Below the pieces are notes generated by a model. The model worked only from the letters and a program-made list of their open reading frames with translations. It did no database searches and was not told the DNA's origin. A program made the translations under genes and the position numbers. A DNA stretch of 64,000 nucleotides from Struthio camelus (taxonomy: Eukaryota > Chordata > Aves > Struthioniformes > Struthionidae), in contig NC_090942.1 in the NCBI RefSeq assembly GCF_040807025.1, positions 203,228,747 to 203,292,746 on the forward strand, written 5' to 3'. Shown piece after piece: positions 41,176 to 53,500 of the stretch (positions within the stretch are counted from its first letter, which is position 1; each line of letters begins with the position of its first letter).

Positions 41176-41230
41176 GCCCAGCCCAGCCGAGCCGAGCCCA
41201 GCCGAGCCGAGCCGAGCCGAGCCGAGCCGG
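41176..41230. repeat. (GAGCC)n pentanucleotide repeat in MICU2 upstream region
   Basis: About 55 bases are made of GAGCC/CAGCC units, nearly perfect at 41206-41229, ending about 130 bp before the MICU2 start codon. A similar GGCTC-type run occurs in the left FGF9 intronic island near 5441-5480. Confidence 0.85.
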
Positions 41231-41293
41231 AGCCGCCGCCCTCCCCACCGCGCTTCGCGCTGAGGGCGACAGGCAGGGCGGCGGGTGCGGCGC

Positions 41294-41304
41294 TGCGCAT
41301 GCGC
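41294..41304. promoter_or_regulatory. NRF1 palindrome TGCGCATGCGC
   Basis: A perfect consensus site for nuclear respiratory factor 1 lies 56 bp upstream of the MICU2 start codon. NRF1 drives many nuclear genes for mitochondrial proteins, which fits MICU2. Confidence 0.7.
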
Positions 41305-41348
41305 CCGGCGGCGGAGGGGCCGGTTTGATGCCGGCGGCGCGGCGGGCG

Positions 41349-41367
41349 CTTCCGGGAAGATGGCGGC
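41349..41367 (+). promoter_or_regulatory. ETS site next to a YY1 site over the start codon
   Basis: CTTCCG (41349-41354) is an ETS/GABP core on the minus strand, and AAGATGGCGGC (41357-41367) is the full YY1 consensus, containing the MICU2 ATG at 41360-41362. YY1 sites of this form often sit just downstream of the transcription start of TATA-less genes and double as the start-codon context. Confidence 0.65.
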
Positions 41368-41584
41368 CTGGAGAGCGGCGCTGGCGGCGGGTGCCCGCGC
41401 TCCGCTGCGGGGGCGGCTCGCCGGGCTGAGGGGCCCTCGGGGCCAGCGGCGACCGCCGCCGCCGCCGAGCTGGAGGGGCGCCGCCGCGGCCGGCGGCCTG
41501 GTCGGGGCAGGCGCCTTGGCCGTGTGTTACAGCAGCTGGCGGGGGCGGCGAGGGGCGGGCGGGCTCCCCACGGTGCTGGCGCAG
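41360..41584 (+). CDS. MICU2: MICU2 coding exon 1 (mitochondrial calcium uptake 2, N-terminus)
   Basis: This exon encodes the first 75 residues of MICU2 (EFHA1), the EF-hand protein of the intermembrane space that pairs with MICU1 to gate the mitochondrial calcium uniporter. The peptide starts MAAWRAALAAGARAPLRGRL, is rich in Arg, Ala and Gly and has no acidic residue, as expected for a mitochondrial presequence. A Pro run (residues 32-36) and a hydrophobic stretch (about 40-57, AAAAGGLVGAGALAVCY) follow. The exon ends TVLAQ|GTAAGG in phase 0, aligning with the TVSAQ border of human MICU2 exon 1. The presequence itself is poorly conserved. Support also comes from the position: MICU2 is the divergent neighbour of FGF9 in human. 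EF-hands lie in later exons, not in this window. The ATG at 41360 is preferred because it begins the family-like peptide; the frame stays open upstream only to a GTG. Confidence 0.85.
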
Positions 41585-44500
41585 GTAAGGCCCCGGCGGG
41601 CCGGGCCGGGGCGCGGGGGAGCGCGGTGCCTGGGGCGGGCGGTGCGCGGGCGCGCAGGGCCCCCCGCGGCCCGGCGCGGAGCAGCGGCGGCGGCGGTGCG
41701 GGGGATTCACGCTGTCACCCTTTATCTGTCTCAAAAGCGTAGACAGGAGCCAGCTGGAGGAGCCGTTGTAGCTTAACTCATCCGAGGTCAAGCAGGTAAT
41801 GCATGGTTCTGGTCCCCTTGACACCAGGCAGCAATCAAGATCAGCAGTGCTTCACTTAAGTTAATCCTGGCCTTCCCTTAATTAATGAAAACTTTGCCAT
41901 TATCTGCTGTGAAGGAAGGCAGGATTTCCCCCTTAGTACCGAGTGTCTGTCCCGTTCGCCTGACAACTTTAGTCCTGCAAACCGAGGAATTTGTACGCCC
42001 TCCTACTTAGCACAGGTATACGGCCTGGGCCCGGCTGCGCTTTTTGTCAGTGACTTTCAAAGCTTGTCTTCTCTTTCATGATGTCCCGTCTTCACTTCAG
42101 CTGTTATTAGGCATTAGTACAGCTTTTTTACCCCTTTAAAAAAATGAATGTTTCACAAAAATTGTGCTTGTATATCTCATAGTTTGTCTGCAACTTGTGG
42201 CACTTGACAGTTAAGATGATTTTTCGGTTGATGCTTTCAAAATCTCTGCTGTGAACATTAAAGTGTCGTACCCTTCGAAGCATTGGTACTTATTTTAGAA
42301 AGTTATGTTCAAGAACTGTTTGAGTCATTATTTTCTTTCAAGTTGTTATTTTCAAACAATTTTTGCAAGTCCCAGTGTACAACTATGTCTCCCAACTTTA
42401 TACTTTTCATGTAGGTAGTGAACTTTTTCCTATTCTTCTTTCAGAGAATAAATTAATGTCCGTTAAACCTGCCATATTTCGCTTCGATCAGGTGCTTCAC
42501 AACTGGAAGACCTAAATATGATTTACATCAGAGGGCATGGGTGGAGTGGTGTTTGCAGCACCGTTAATATACTTCTTTCTAGGAAGAAAATTTTGGAAGT
42601 AGTCAACAGATTGTATGCCTTGATATCCTATCTGTTAACAAATACTGAACAGACTGAACTGCAAGCAGCTAGCTAGTGATACGATTTATTATCGAGTCGA
42701 GCAAGGAATGACATTTTTAATATTGTCTTAACTGTGGAGAAATTCTAAGCTTATTCTTCTTGGGAAACTTCTATTTTTTTAAATAAGCCTGCTTTAAAGT
42801 AGATTAAGCATTAGTCCTGATTCGCTGCACATTGCATGTTAAAACTTTGGTTTTCTATAGATAGCTTCCAATGAGGAAGGCGTCATTAGTCCACCTGAAA
42901 TCCTACCGGAATCCTATCTCTTTGCTCTGAAGAGCCAACAGAATTTCGTTTTATGTTTAGTTACGTGGCATTTTGCAGCAAAATTGAATTATATTCAATA
43001 TATAAATCATTTATTACATTTAAGGGGTTTTTTGATATTTGAGACCAACTTTCCCATATGTCTGTGTGTATACATACCTATATGTATATATAGGGTTCTT
43101 ACACATACCTGCATACGTATCTACTGATACAGAAATGTTAATGAAGGAAGTAATCGCTTTTACATGATGATGGCTTGAAAGAATCTAGTTCTGGTGCTCA
43201 TGTGTTTACAGAATAGCTTCCATGTAATACATGGGCAGTCCTACAAATACACTTTTTAATTCTCTAGGGAAACTCTGAAAATATAGGCCTTTCTTGCCCT
43301 TGTGGAGATAATTTGTTGGGCTCTGCAAATGTTAAGTAGTTTAACTGCATTCAATCTTGGTTTTTCAGTTTTCCAATGAAACACTGTTTGAGATCCCATC
43401 GTAGTTGTGGACAAAAATTCTCCATGTATCTTGTAGTGCATTTTGTGTCAATCAATGTATAGAGCTTTTCAAAACAACTTAAGAACTGTCCTGTGACATT
43501 AAGGGTAGTAATCTGAATGTGGAAGCATTTGTAAGAGCTATGAGGAACAGAGAAATAAAACCAGTGTAGTATGCTGCCTATCTTTTAAGCAGCTTGGAAG
43601 GCACTCATGGATTCTTACTGACAGAAATAGGGAATTTGCAAAAATGTAGTGTTGAAACAAGTATGCCACCTTTATTTTATGTTTTGGAGCAGTGTTCCTT
43701 TTCTATTTTCTAGTTCAGAGCTTGTGCGGTCCTGTAAAACCGAGGTGCTTTTCACATTCTATTAGTGGATTACTTTATATTATTATGCTTTACATTAGAA
43801 GCAGCCTTGCTTGAGATTATGCTTGCAAACAAATACGAATTGTTCACAGTGCAGTATGTTATGTAGTGGAAATGCCTACAATATAGCTATGTGAAAAGTT
43901 ACAGTTTAAGACAAGTATTTGAAATTGATTAGCATAATTTTCATTATCATTGTGGTAGTATAGGAGTATGTAGTGGAAACATTTATAATTCTGTCCCATC
44001 CACCAGGAGCACTTACTCTTTAGAACGCTGAGTACGTTACGTTGCAATACTCACCTGTTGTCCTTAGTAATGTAACTTTTACTGTTCAGCCATAGGAGTG
44101 AAGTACTGAAAAAACCTTAGTAGTTAATTAAAATACTTACATTGACAAAGTGACGCTATTTTAGCATAACTTGTGCTACTGACTGCATTCTCATTCTTGT
44201 TGTAACAGCAACATATAACAACCATTAATAACCTAATTGCAGAATCAAAGCCTTGCGTAGTAAATGCTTAGTATTTACTAGGTTTAGTCTAGTGTTTAGT
44301 TTATGTAATTGAAGTTGGTAACACTTGATAGATTTGCATTTGGTAGAATTTCTATTAGTCTCTATAAAAACCTGTCAGAACCTTTTAAGCTATGGCTTTT
44401 TCTAGACAACTTCAGAGATGCAAATCTACTGCTGAAGCTGACCGACAGAATGCGTGTCAAAGCTAATTCTGCAAATTCAGTATGAATTTTCTTTTCTTCT

Positions 44501-47500
44501 AAAGCCATTCGTTGCTTTTAAATCAAAGGCACCGATACCTTTGGCATCAAGTTTCTTAAGCCTTTTTTTAATTTCCAGTCTTTGCATACTGCTGCAATGA
44601 CTTTAGTCCTGGTTCTATTGGTTGTTGGCCTTTCTGAGTTCGGCTCATAGTGAAAGAAATTAAGCTTATCTACCAGTTTCTGCAGTATCCAAGGTCCTGC
44701 AAGGTCAGTTAATCTATTTTCGAGGTTAATTAAGACCAATTAATCAATTTTCCTTTTGTGAGTAGAACAGATAGTATCTATTTTATTTTATAGTGGCTTA
44801 TATTCGGCCACTGTGTTCTAATCAAATTGCTGTTTGTTCTGGCAATACCGTTTGTGTTTAGCTTATTTTCAGCTATTTAGTTTATTTTAACTATTTTTAA
44901 CTTTTTTTAAATTCACTGTCACTTGTCTGCTCTGTAAACTTACATGAAGCGGTAGTGTGTTAGTAGTAAAACTTTCTAGTTTTAATGTAAGATTGCCTTA
45001 GATGTAATTTTTCCTACTAACTCTTTAGAGCTTCAGTAAGCAACTTATGGCATTATTCTCACTATCTTCATTTGCTGACCTACTATTTAGAAATGTACAA
45101 AGAATATATTGGAGGAAGTCTTTAGTGTTGATTGCAAATTTTTATTGTATAAAGATTTTAGTCGTAAAGTTATTAACATGATTTTTTTCTTTCTTTTTTT
45201 TTTTTAACTTTTGTAGATGCCAGATTTAGTTTTATGTACATTTGCTATTTAGCAGTGAAGCTACACTGACAGTATACTAGACCAGATATATATAGCCTGT
45301 GCTGGGAAAAAGTAAATCAGTTTTTCCAAATAAAATCAACTTCTGTAACGGGGAAAAAAAAAGGAGGAGGTGTCTTTGTTCTGCCAATTTAGAAACTGTG
45401 ATTATATAAAAGCTCACTAAAAGTGTTTCTTCTGATGTGCTAAATAACATAGCTGTGTCAAAAATGTGTGCATTGCACAGTGCTGCAGTGTTACTACATA
45501 GGCTCATTTTCTTCTTTAAAACTATTAATTCACATGACAGGATGATATTTAATTCATGATCTCGATCAGACCTGCTTCTGTAATACTATGTATTGTTTCT
45601 TTAGTATCTCAGAGCTTATAATTTACCATACCAATGCAGTATTATGTTGTCTAAGGCTATTAGAATTCTTTAGTTAAGATGTGCTCTTTATTGCCAGTCA
45701 GCTTTGCAGCCAGTTGGGTCATCTTTTTCACGGTCAAGAATCAAGTACAAGATTGCCAAAGAAGCATGCAAGTGAATCTGAAATGGCACACATCAGGGAC
45801 GTGCAGCATTTTGTGAGAGGCAATGACTCCCACCTCTTCACTGCAACTAAATTTGGAACTTGCCAAGAGACTTGGTCTCTATCTAGGACACACACAAGCT
45901 GCAAATGATAAGGAAATTCTGAGAAGGAGCACACTTATAGGTAGCATCTCCTACCCCTGCTGAGCTTTTTTTAATGAACGTGTTTAATCACTAGTTTCAG
46001 AAAGAAAAATACAATTTGATATACCCTTAAGAAGTTGCCATCCCTGTATTGTGCTTTGCGCTAAGTCTAAGTCACCATTTCCAGGTGAGACTGGCTAAAG
46101 TTGTTAACAGTGCATATGTGAAGTTACAACATTTGCAAAATCCTGCTTGGTGACAGTAAACGTGATTTTGTAGATACATGTTTTTTTCTAGGAATGCAAG
46201 AGCATTAGTTGATACTAAAACATTTGATACTGCATACTTGAGGTAAAGTGAAAAACACAAGTTTTACTAATAGTGTTTTTCTGTCTGTTCTTGTTGATGC
46301 TGTCTATTACAGGATTGTAGCCTAATTGCTTCTGTTTATCTTCCCGTTTCTGCCACTGCTTGTGTTGCATCAGCAAAGTGTTAGGATTCTTCCAGATTAG
46401 AAGAGACTCAAATCTTGTCCTGGAGGTCTTACACAAAATACATAAATAATATTTGATCGTAATGAAGATATTAAGATAAAGCTGCTCTTGCAACAATGGT
46501 TAACACACCGTTTGTGCCATTTTGTTATAGTGTCTGATATTTATGAAATTCTCGTTTTATTTAAAGTGCCTTTTTATTGATACGGAAGAGGGTTTTTATG
46601 TCTGAAAGTGGAGGGAAAAATGTCCAGTAATTTCTTTTGGGCTGTATTAAATGTTTTATTTCAACTGAAACTCCATTGAATGTTTCATCCTCTTCCAGAT
46701 TTCTAGTAATAGCTATTAAGAGAAGCAAAGAAGGCCACATGTGGTAGCAGTGACTTTGTGTGTGGCCGTTATATGAAAACTTTTATTCCAAGCAACTGTG
46801 AGTAAAATACTTTTCATGATCAAAACTGTAGCTTTGATTAATTTTCTGTGGCTACATGCGTAACCACAGCAGAAATTTATTTTGGAGCTTTTGCCTTATG
46901 CTATTAAAAGAACCCAGAATACTGTAAAGCCATTCCTCAAACATCAGCTTTCTTTGGGGCAGACATTCTTGGTGCAGGCACTACAGAAGAGACATAAAAT
47001 GATCCACTGGAGGACCCCTTCACAAATACTGGGGTTACAGAGAACTCAGAAAGTGCCACACTTCGTAGGATGAGTCTTGAAAGACCGCTTAAATTAAATA
47101 TAACTCGGTTTGTTAGGGTTGTGTTGGCTCCCAGACTTGGAAGCCCAGAAAAATGGTTGTAAAAGTTCTCAAGTCCTGTTTCTGTCTCCTGGTCAGGCTG
47201 TGAGTTGCGTGCTGAGCCTCCAAAGAGGTGGATGCTAAAATAGAGCTGTTTAGACAAGTTCTGATGCACTGTGCTCTCTGCACATGAAATACTGTTGTTT
47301 GTCATTCTTATACTCCAATATTTCATTTCAATAAAATACTTAACATTTAAAATCATGTTATTTTGAAGAAGTTATTATTTTGAAGAAGTTGATTTTACTG
47401 CAGTGCACATAGAACTTACATGCATGGTCTTCACTTGGGTAACATTTCCAATGCAAATCCATAAACAGTTTACAAAATAGTGTCTACTACAAACATGTTA

Positions 47501-47522
47501 CTTTCTTAGGCTCTCCCCTCTT

Positions 47523-47536
47523 CCCCCCCCCCCCCC
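47523..47536. repeat. Poly-C run (14 bases)
   Basis: Fourteen consecutive C lie in MICU2 intron 1; the exact length is error-prone. Confidence 0.9.
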
Positions 47537-50500
47537 TTGATAACTTCTGGGGTAGACATGAATATAGTATTATATTCATGGTGTTGTCAATACCCTGGCT
47601 TTATATACTTCCACAATCAAATGACGTAATCAATTGCAAGCAAGTCAAAAGCAGCTTTTTGTTTAAATCTGTTGAATTGAACTCTTCAGAGCAGTAGAAG
47701 GAAGAAGTACGTATCTGTGGGATTTTGAGGTGTTCTTAAATATCTTGTGTATCTAGGACCACTTTGTGACTTCAGTTTTGCTTGCACAACTTTCAGCCCA
47801 CACTTTCTCACTCAGGTTTTTTTTTTATTTTAAATGGATGATGATATTCAGGAAGGAAAGCTGTATATAGTAACGGCATAGAATGGATTTTCAGTATTGG
47901 TGGATAAAATCTATATGTGTGGCATTTTAATTCAGTCGCCAAGTAAGAAAGCCTAGTTTATTTCTTTGTAGGAACTATTATTTAATCTCTAGTTCACATT
48001 TAAGTTCTTTAAATTGAGAGACTTGTTGGTAAGCCTTGTAATAATTAGAATGGGAATTTTTGTGGGGGTTTTCTTGCAATCTGTTTTAAAAGCCTGGTTC
48101 ATGCTGAGAAAAAACATTGCTGTTAAGATGAGTTGTCTGTTGATAAATATAGAACGCTGGATAAAATTGCATAAGGATTTGTAGTGATGTATGGAATTGC
48201 CTGTAGGAATCTGCTTCTAAAATAAAACTAGAAAGAATATGTGCAGTCTAATCTGAGAAATATACAAGAGGATTCTTGTGCTTTTATTTTCAGGAAAAGA
48301 AAAATTTTGCCTGCTTTTGTCTGATCAAAAGTCCTGGAACAGTTTTGTGTGCTAAGTAATAATTTAAATGTTTATCTCCGAGTCTCTTTTTTTAGAAATT
48401 AATTGAAAATGTGAATATGACAGCACATATAATAGATTACTAGAACATTTACAAAATAAAATTAAGCAGGTGTAACGTGGAAATCTGCAGCATAATGCCT
48501 TAACAGGTTTTAAAAGTTGAACACAAACGTTTATCTTTGTCGAGCACGCTACTTAGAGACAGCCTGCAGGCCGCGGAGGAGCCTCAAACTTGAATTAACT
48601 GGTTCAAACCTGACCATGTGGTCAGATGATTATTATTTGAAATCTGTCTTGTAAAATAAGGCCCATATACTATACATACATACATACTTATGTGGATGTG
48701 GCTGTGCATGCATGCTAATCTTCCATTTTCTGCTCCGTATTTAATTGCTGGCCATTTTTCTCTCTGCTAGCGTATTATGCTGTATGGAGTACATGTGGGA
48801 GTGCAGCACATGGAGCCAGACAGTATTGACCTGTACAGCATTCGATTTGTGTTCTGATTGTAGGACAGTTGAAAAAGTGTCCTTGAAGATATCAAGTTGG
48901 GTCCTTCAACCATCCACAAGATGGTGCCTTTAAACCTTCTTCCCACTGAAGAATCTGCAGACCTGGCAGTCCTAGGTGGGCCCTGAGTTTGACTCAGGGT
49001 GCTTTAGTTGCTGCTTAGTTTGGATGTGCTGCCAGTCATGTTTCTTTATAGGAGTGCCCAATGCTGAACGGTTCCTTGCTGAAGTGCAGTGAGCTGCAGG
49101 CACTGTTCTTGTCAGCATGTGGTAGCATCCCTCTACCAACTTCATATTTTACTTTCCTCCATATCTTAACAGCTATTTTTACTGTCTCAATAAACATTAC
49201 AAAACATGTTGCCTTAGATCATGACAAGACAGCGTTGTAGGTAAGGACATTGAGTACTTTCTACTTCTGAACCAGAAGTGAGTAGCCAATTTGTCATTAC
49301 ATGTGTCAGATATGGGTAGTCTGTGTCTATATGCAAGAGATCTTAACACAATTCGTGCATATGCCTCCTAATTCTGGTGTATCATGTGATTATATTCCTA
49401 TTAAGTTTATTCTTTCCTGTGCATGTAGAAGCAAATTGAAATACAGCAATATAATTGATTTGGTTCTGTGCCTTTAAATGCCTTAACATTGTTGCTTGCT
49501 GAATGTTCACTAGAATGAATGAATTTCAGTTAATAGCCCCAAAATATTATGGAAATGGTATGAGTTTAAAAAATGCATTTTAAAACAAAAAGTACCTCTG
49601 TTTCTTCATTTGTAAACATTGGCAAATATAAATCTCCCCTGCAAGAAGAGCTGTTTGGAATTAAGCTGGCAGCTTCCAATTTTTTTTCCTCAGATACTTC
49701 AGTCTTTCTGAAGCTGTTCCTCTTGTGCAGCGAAACAGGGTAACCTTAGCTACCTCTTGTTTAATTCTGTATTTCACAGTGTTTTGGAAATACTGTATGT
49801 ATCAGGTATCCACTAAGCAGTCTAAATCAATAACTGAGATATTAAATGTATCCCGAGCATCATGCTCTGCATTAGTGACATACAGACATTGTCATGTTGT
49901 GTGCCTAAAATAGAACATGGTATAGTAAGTATGGAATCTGTAGGGCCATGATGTTGTAATTAATTATAGACTTAGATATTACTTGTGGGTGTGCATTTGT
50001 TTCACAACTTTAAATACATGGTATCCATTTCAGCTTTTTGAATGTGAGATATTTGTATCCTGAAGTTTTGGCTTTAAGATTATTTACATTTATTCCCCTC
50101 TCTGTGTGCACAGAGATTCTTTGTACAGGTGTCTTCATTGATATTAAAACAACATGATGTCAAATGTAATCTTAGGGGTCGAGGTTAAAATTTAACTATC
50201 TTTAGTCTGATCTGTCACCTTTTACTTGGTTTCACCCTTGCTGTAGGAGCTGAGTAATGAAACAAAATTTAACTCAGATTCTTTCTAGACAGTTTGATAC
50301 ATGTGGACAGATTGGGTGAGTTGAAGTCACATGGCTTTGTGTTTTTAGCTATTTTTTAAATGTCAGTATAATAAAAGGTTAACGTTACTGTTTGAGAGTC
50401 TTTGGCTCTTTGTTAGTGCACAAACATGAGCAGAAAAGAAAATAATCTGCCTGAAGATTAACAAAATATTCCGAATACTAAAATTTACACAAAGTAATAT

Positions 50501-53500
50501 TCTGACTTTTGACAAAAATCTCAGAGAAGGAACTTGTATTACTGGGGATAATAGACTTTTCCTCCAGTAAATACTCTAGATGGTTTTAGATAGATACGAT
50601 GAAGTTCCTTCTTTTAGCTTCGTCTAGCTGCTTTTTTTAGCTGGAAACTGTATTTATTTTTTTCTAAAATCTTTGAATAGTCAGTGGTAATTAGCCTTTG
50701 TAAGAAATGATCAGTTGTGTACAGACAGTTGCATCAATTTTCCTGAAACTGCTGTTTCATATGGTCTTTTGGATGCATTTACTGGATTAGCATAAGAGCT
50801 CTCTTTTGCATCTCCTTGTAGACCATGTTGTAAAGGCTGCAGCTGGCAAAGTAAGGCTATTCCCTACTGGTGGATCCAGTAGGATTTGGATAACCAAATG
50901 ATGAAGAAATAACTCATGTTATATGGGAATGTTATGTTGTGGGAAAAGTTGTCTGGACGTTGCTGTTGAAAGCTGTAACAGTAGCAGTAAGGCTGTTTAT
51001 TCCATCTCCTTTTTTAACTCCATTAGATATCTTTAGGTCATATTAACTTTTGGTACTTTGAGGTAATGTTTTCTTTTTCTTCTTACTATGAGTGTTATAA
51101 TAATGTTTACTTAACATACATAGGCTTGATTTTGTTTGAATAATGTTCCAGAAAGATATTAGCTAAAATAGTCAACAGAGATAAATGACAGTTAAATCTG
51201 TGTGAAATGCACATTTAGAAAATATATTGTAGGCCATATCTTCTTACTGTTACTCCTGGAGGTTTTTATTACACTTTGAACTGAAGGACAAGAGAATGGA
51301 GTCTTGTCAGCTGCTATACTAGGCAGCGTGTCAGGTAGTTCCTCAAGGCTTATGTCCCTTTCAGGGAAGGAGAAATTTCCTATTCCTAGAGTGACTGTCT
51401 TGCAGCAGTGGCATCTATAAAAAGCAGTTATAGCAGATGTAGCTAATAAGCGTTGTGTGCGCTGATACCTTCCTTGCTCCTTTGCCAAATCAGCAGAGAA
51501 ATTTCTTCATCTGCCTCCAGAAACGGCAGGTTCTAGCATAGACCCTAGCATAGATCAAAAAATTACATGAACTGAAGGGTATTTCCAGAAATCATTTTTA
51601 CTTAATCTCTCTGTCTTAAAAAGTAGGCTTTTTTGGATAATGGTACGGTACTGTAGAATTGTATTAATAATCTATTAATAAATTCTAATGCAATATAGCA
51701 TAAAATACATTAAACTGTATATAAATATATATGCACATATATTTGTAAAGTAAAAGTATATTTTGTAAGGATATAGTATTATGCATATGTATAAAATATA
51801 TGTAAAATACACATTAGGTGAATAAAATAATAAAAAATACTGTGTTAATAGTGGAGTTATAGACTTATTTCAAAATGTCAAGTTTCAAAGTGTCAGCTAT
51901 ACCCAGGACTTAAAGGACTGATTTGCCTGAAGTTCAGTCAAAGGATCCTTCTTTTGGCCCTATTAGAGGTGAGCAGTCTGGGTGCTGCAGAGTCGGCCTC
52001 ACTTCAAGACTGACTTTATGCTCACGCTCATCTGAAGTCTTGCCGAAGAGAAAAGTGAAAAGGTTTTGTTCTGTCATATTGGTCGGTGTGATGAAAAGGA
52101 CTTAGTAATAGCATTATATTCTCTCTCAAAGTTACCTGAATGAGGTTTGTTTTTCAGTACCAAAGTCTCAAGGGTTACTTACAGACTGCGTTATTTCACT
52201 GTCTGCGTCCTTTTCTAAGACTTAAAAAATTATAATCAGAGCTTAATGCCGTTATTGATAGAAGAATTGGTTTAGGGGTTGCAGTGCAACTTTTGTAGCC
52301 GTTCTTCTTAGATTTGCTTTTGAAGCAATTGTGGACTTGTCTGGTAATTTAGTGTTTGGTTTTTTTCTTTTTAAATGGGAAGGCAAGTCAAAATAATAGT
52401 TGGCATGAAGTCCAAGGTATTGCATGTTACAGCTACAGCATAAACTTAAATTGTTTGTATACAAAGTGGCAATGGTCTCAGCAGCCCAGAGTCTTAAAGA
52501 AGTGAAAGGCTTACCTATGCTCATTTCCTTAAGGGGAAAGCATTAGAGTAGGGGTCATCTTTAGGAATGCAGCAAAGCTGATTGATAAAACATCTTGCAC
52601 CCTTTTGTACTGAAGAACGTGCTTGATGGTCTTAAGATTAAGTGAATGAAGCAGTATATTTGCTGCGTTTGGAGGTAACTGGAAAATGACAGGCTTCTGC
52701 TTAAGATGTGAAACAGCAGGAATAAGCATTGTAATATCCAAGAGAAAACCCAAAGATTAAAAGATATAACACAGGTAACAATTTAAAACCAGGGATTCCA
52801 AAAGCAGTTTAGGTACTTTTATCTAAAGCATTAAGTAAAGCATTAGTATAAAATCTCTGTTTTTCAGTAGGGAACAAATGACAAGAACTGATGCTTGATT
52901 TAGTTGTTCACATTAAGTAGACTTCTGGTTCTTACTGCAGAACTTTCCTTTACCAGATCCTTTTCCATGCAAAAGTAGCTTCTCTGTTTTTTGAAATGAA
53001 TCTTACATACAGTAGAAGATCCTAGGCTACTCTTTCTAAAAGCAACAACAAAAAAAAGGCAGTTTAGGTCCTAATATAGATCAAAGAAAACAAACATTTT
53101 CAGTGATTCAGACAATTGCAAGATCTGATTTATGTTAGTTATACATAAAATTTCAGGAACACAATTTAGAGGAAGACTTTTGTAAAACTGCACCATTTTT
53201 TTTAAACAGCTACTTAGAAAATGTGGATACAGTTTAATATAACGTTTGCCATGGGAGAAATGTAGTCTTTCATATTCTGATGCCACAGAAATCCTGTTAG
53301 GCTTGGGATGTTTATAAGGACATCAGAAACAAATGAGTAATGGAAATGGAGCTACTTAAACAATGTGCAGATTCCATTTGTGCACAATTGGATGAGCTCT
53401 ACAATGTGCAGATACTTGTGCTGTTACTTAAATTTTGTCTGAAATGATTTCTTCTAACGCTCTACAAATTATTTGGCAGTGCATGCTACTATTTTTTTCT

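Larger units (their letters stand above)
40800..41740 (+). promoter_or_regulatory. MICU2: MICU2 CpG-island promoter
   Basis: This CpG island of about 0.9 kb spans the upstream flank, first exon and start of intron 1 of MICU2. No TATA box is seen, as expected for a housekeeping mitochondrial gene. Several GC boxes, a palindromic NRF1 site, an ETS site and a YY1 site lie in the last 70 bp before and across the start codon. The exact transcription start is not determinable by eye. Confidence 0.85.

Noticed and set aside
41285-41359. In-frame 25-codon N-terminal extension of MICU2 starting at GTG
   Set aside because: It needs a non-ATG start, covers the NRF1 and ETS motifs, and the ATG at 41360 gives the family-like presequence.
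40613-41824. 403-codon open frame antisense to MICU2 exon 1
   Set aside because: Same cause: GC-rich island, low-complexity composition, and the plus strand carries the recognisable exon.
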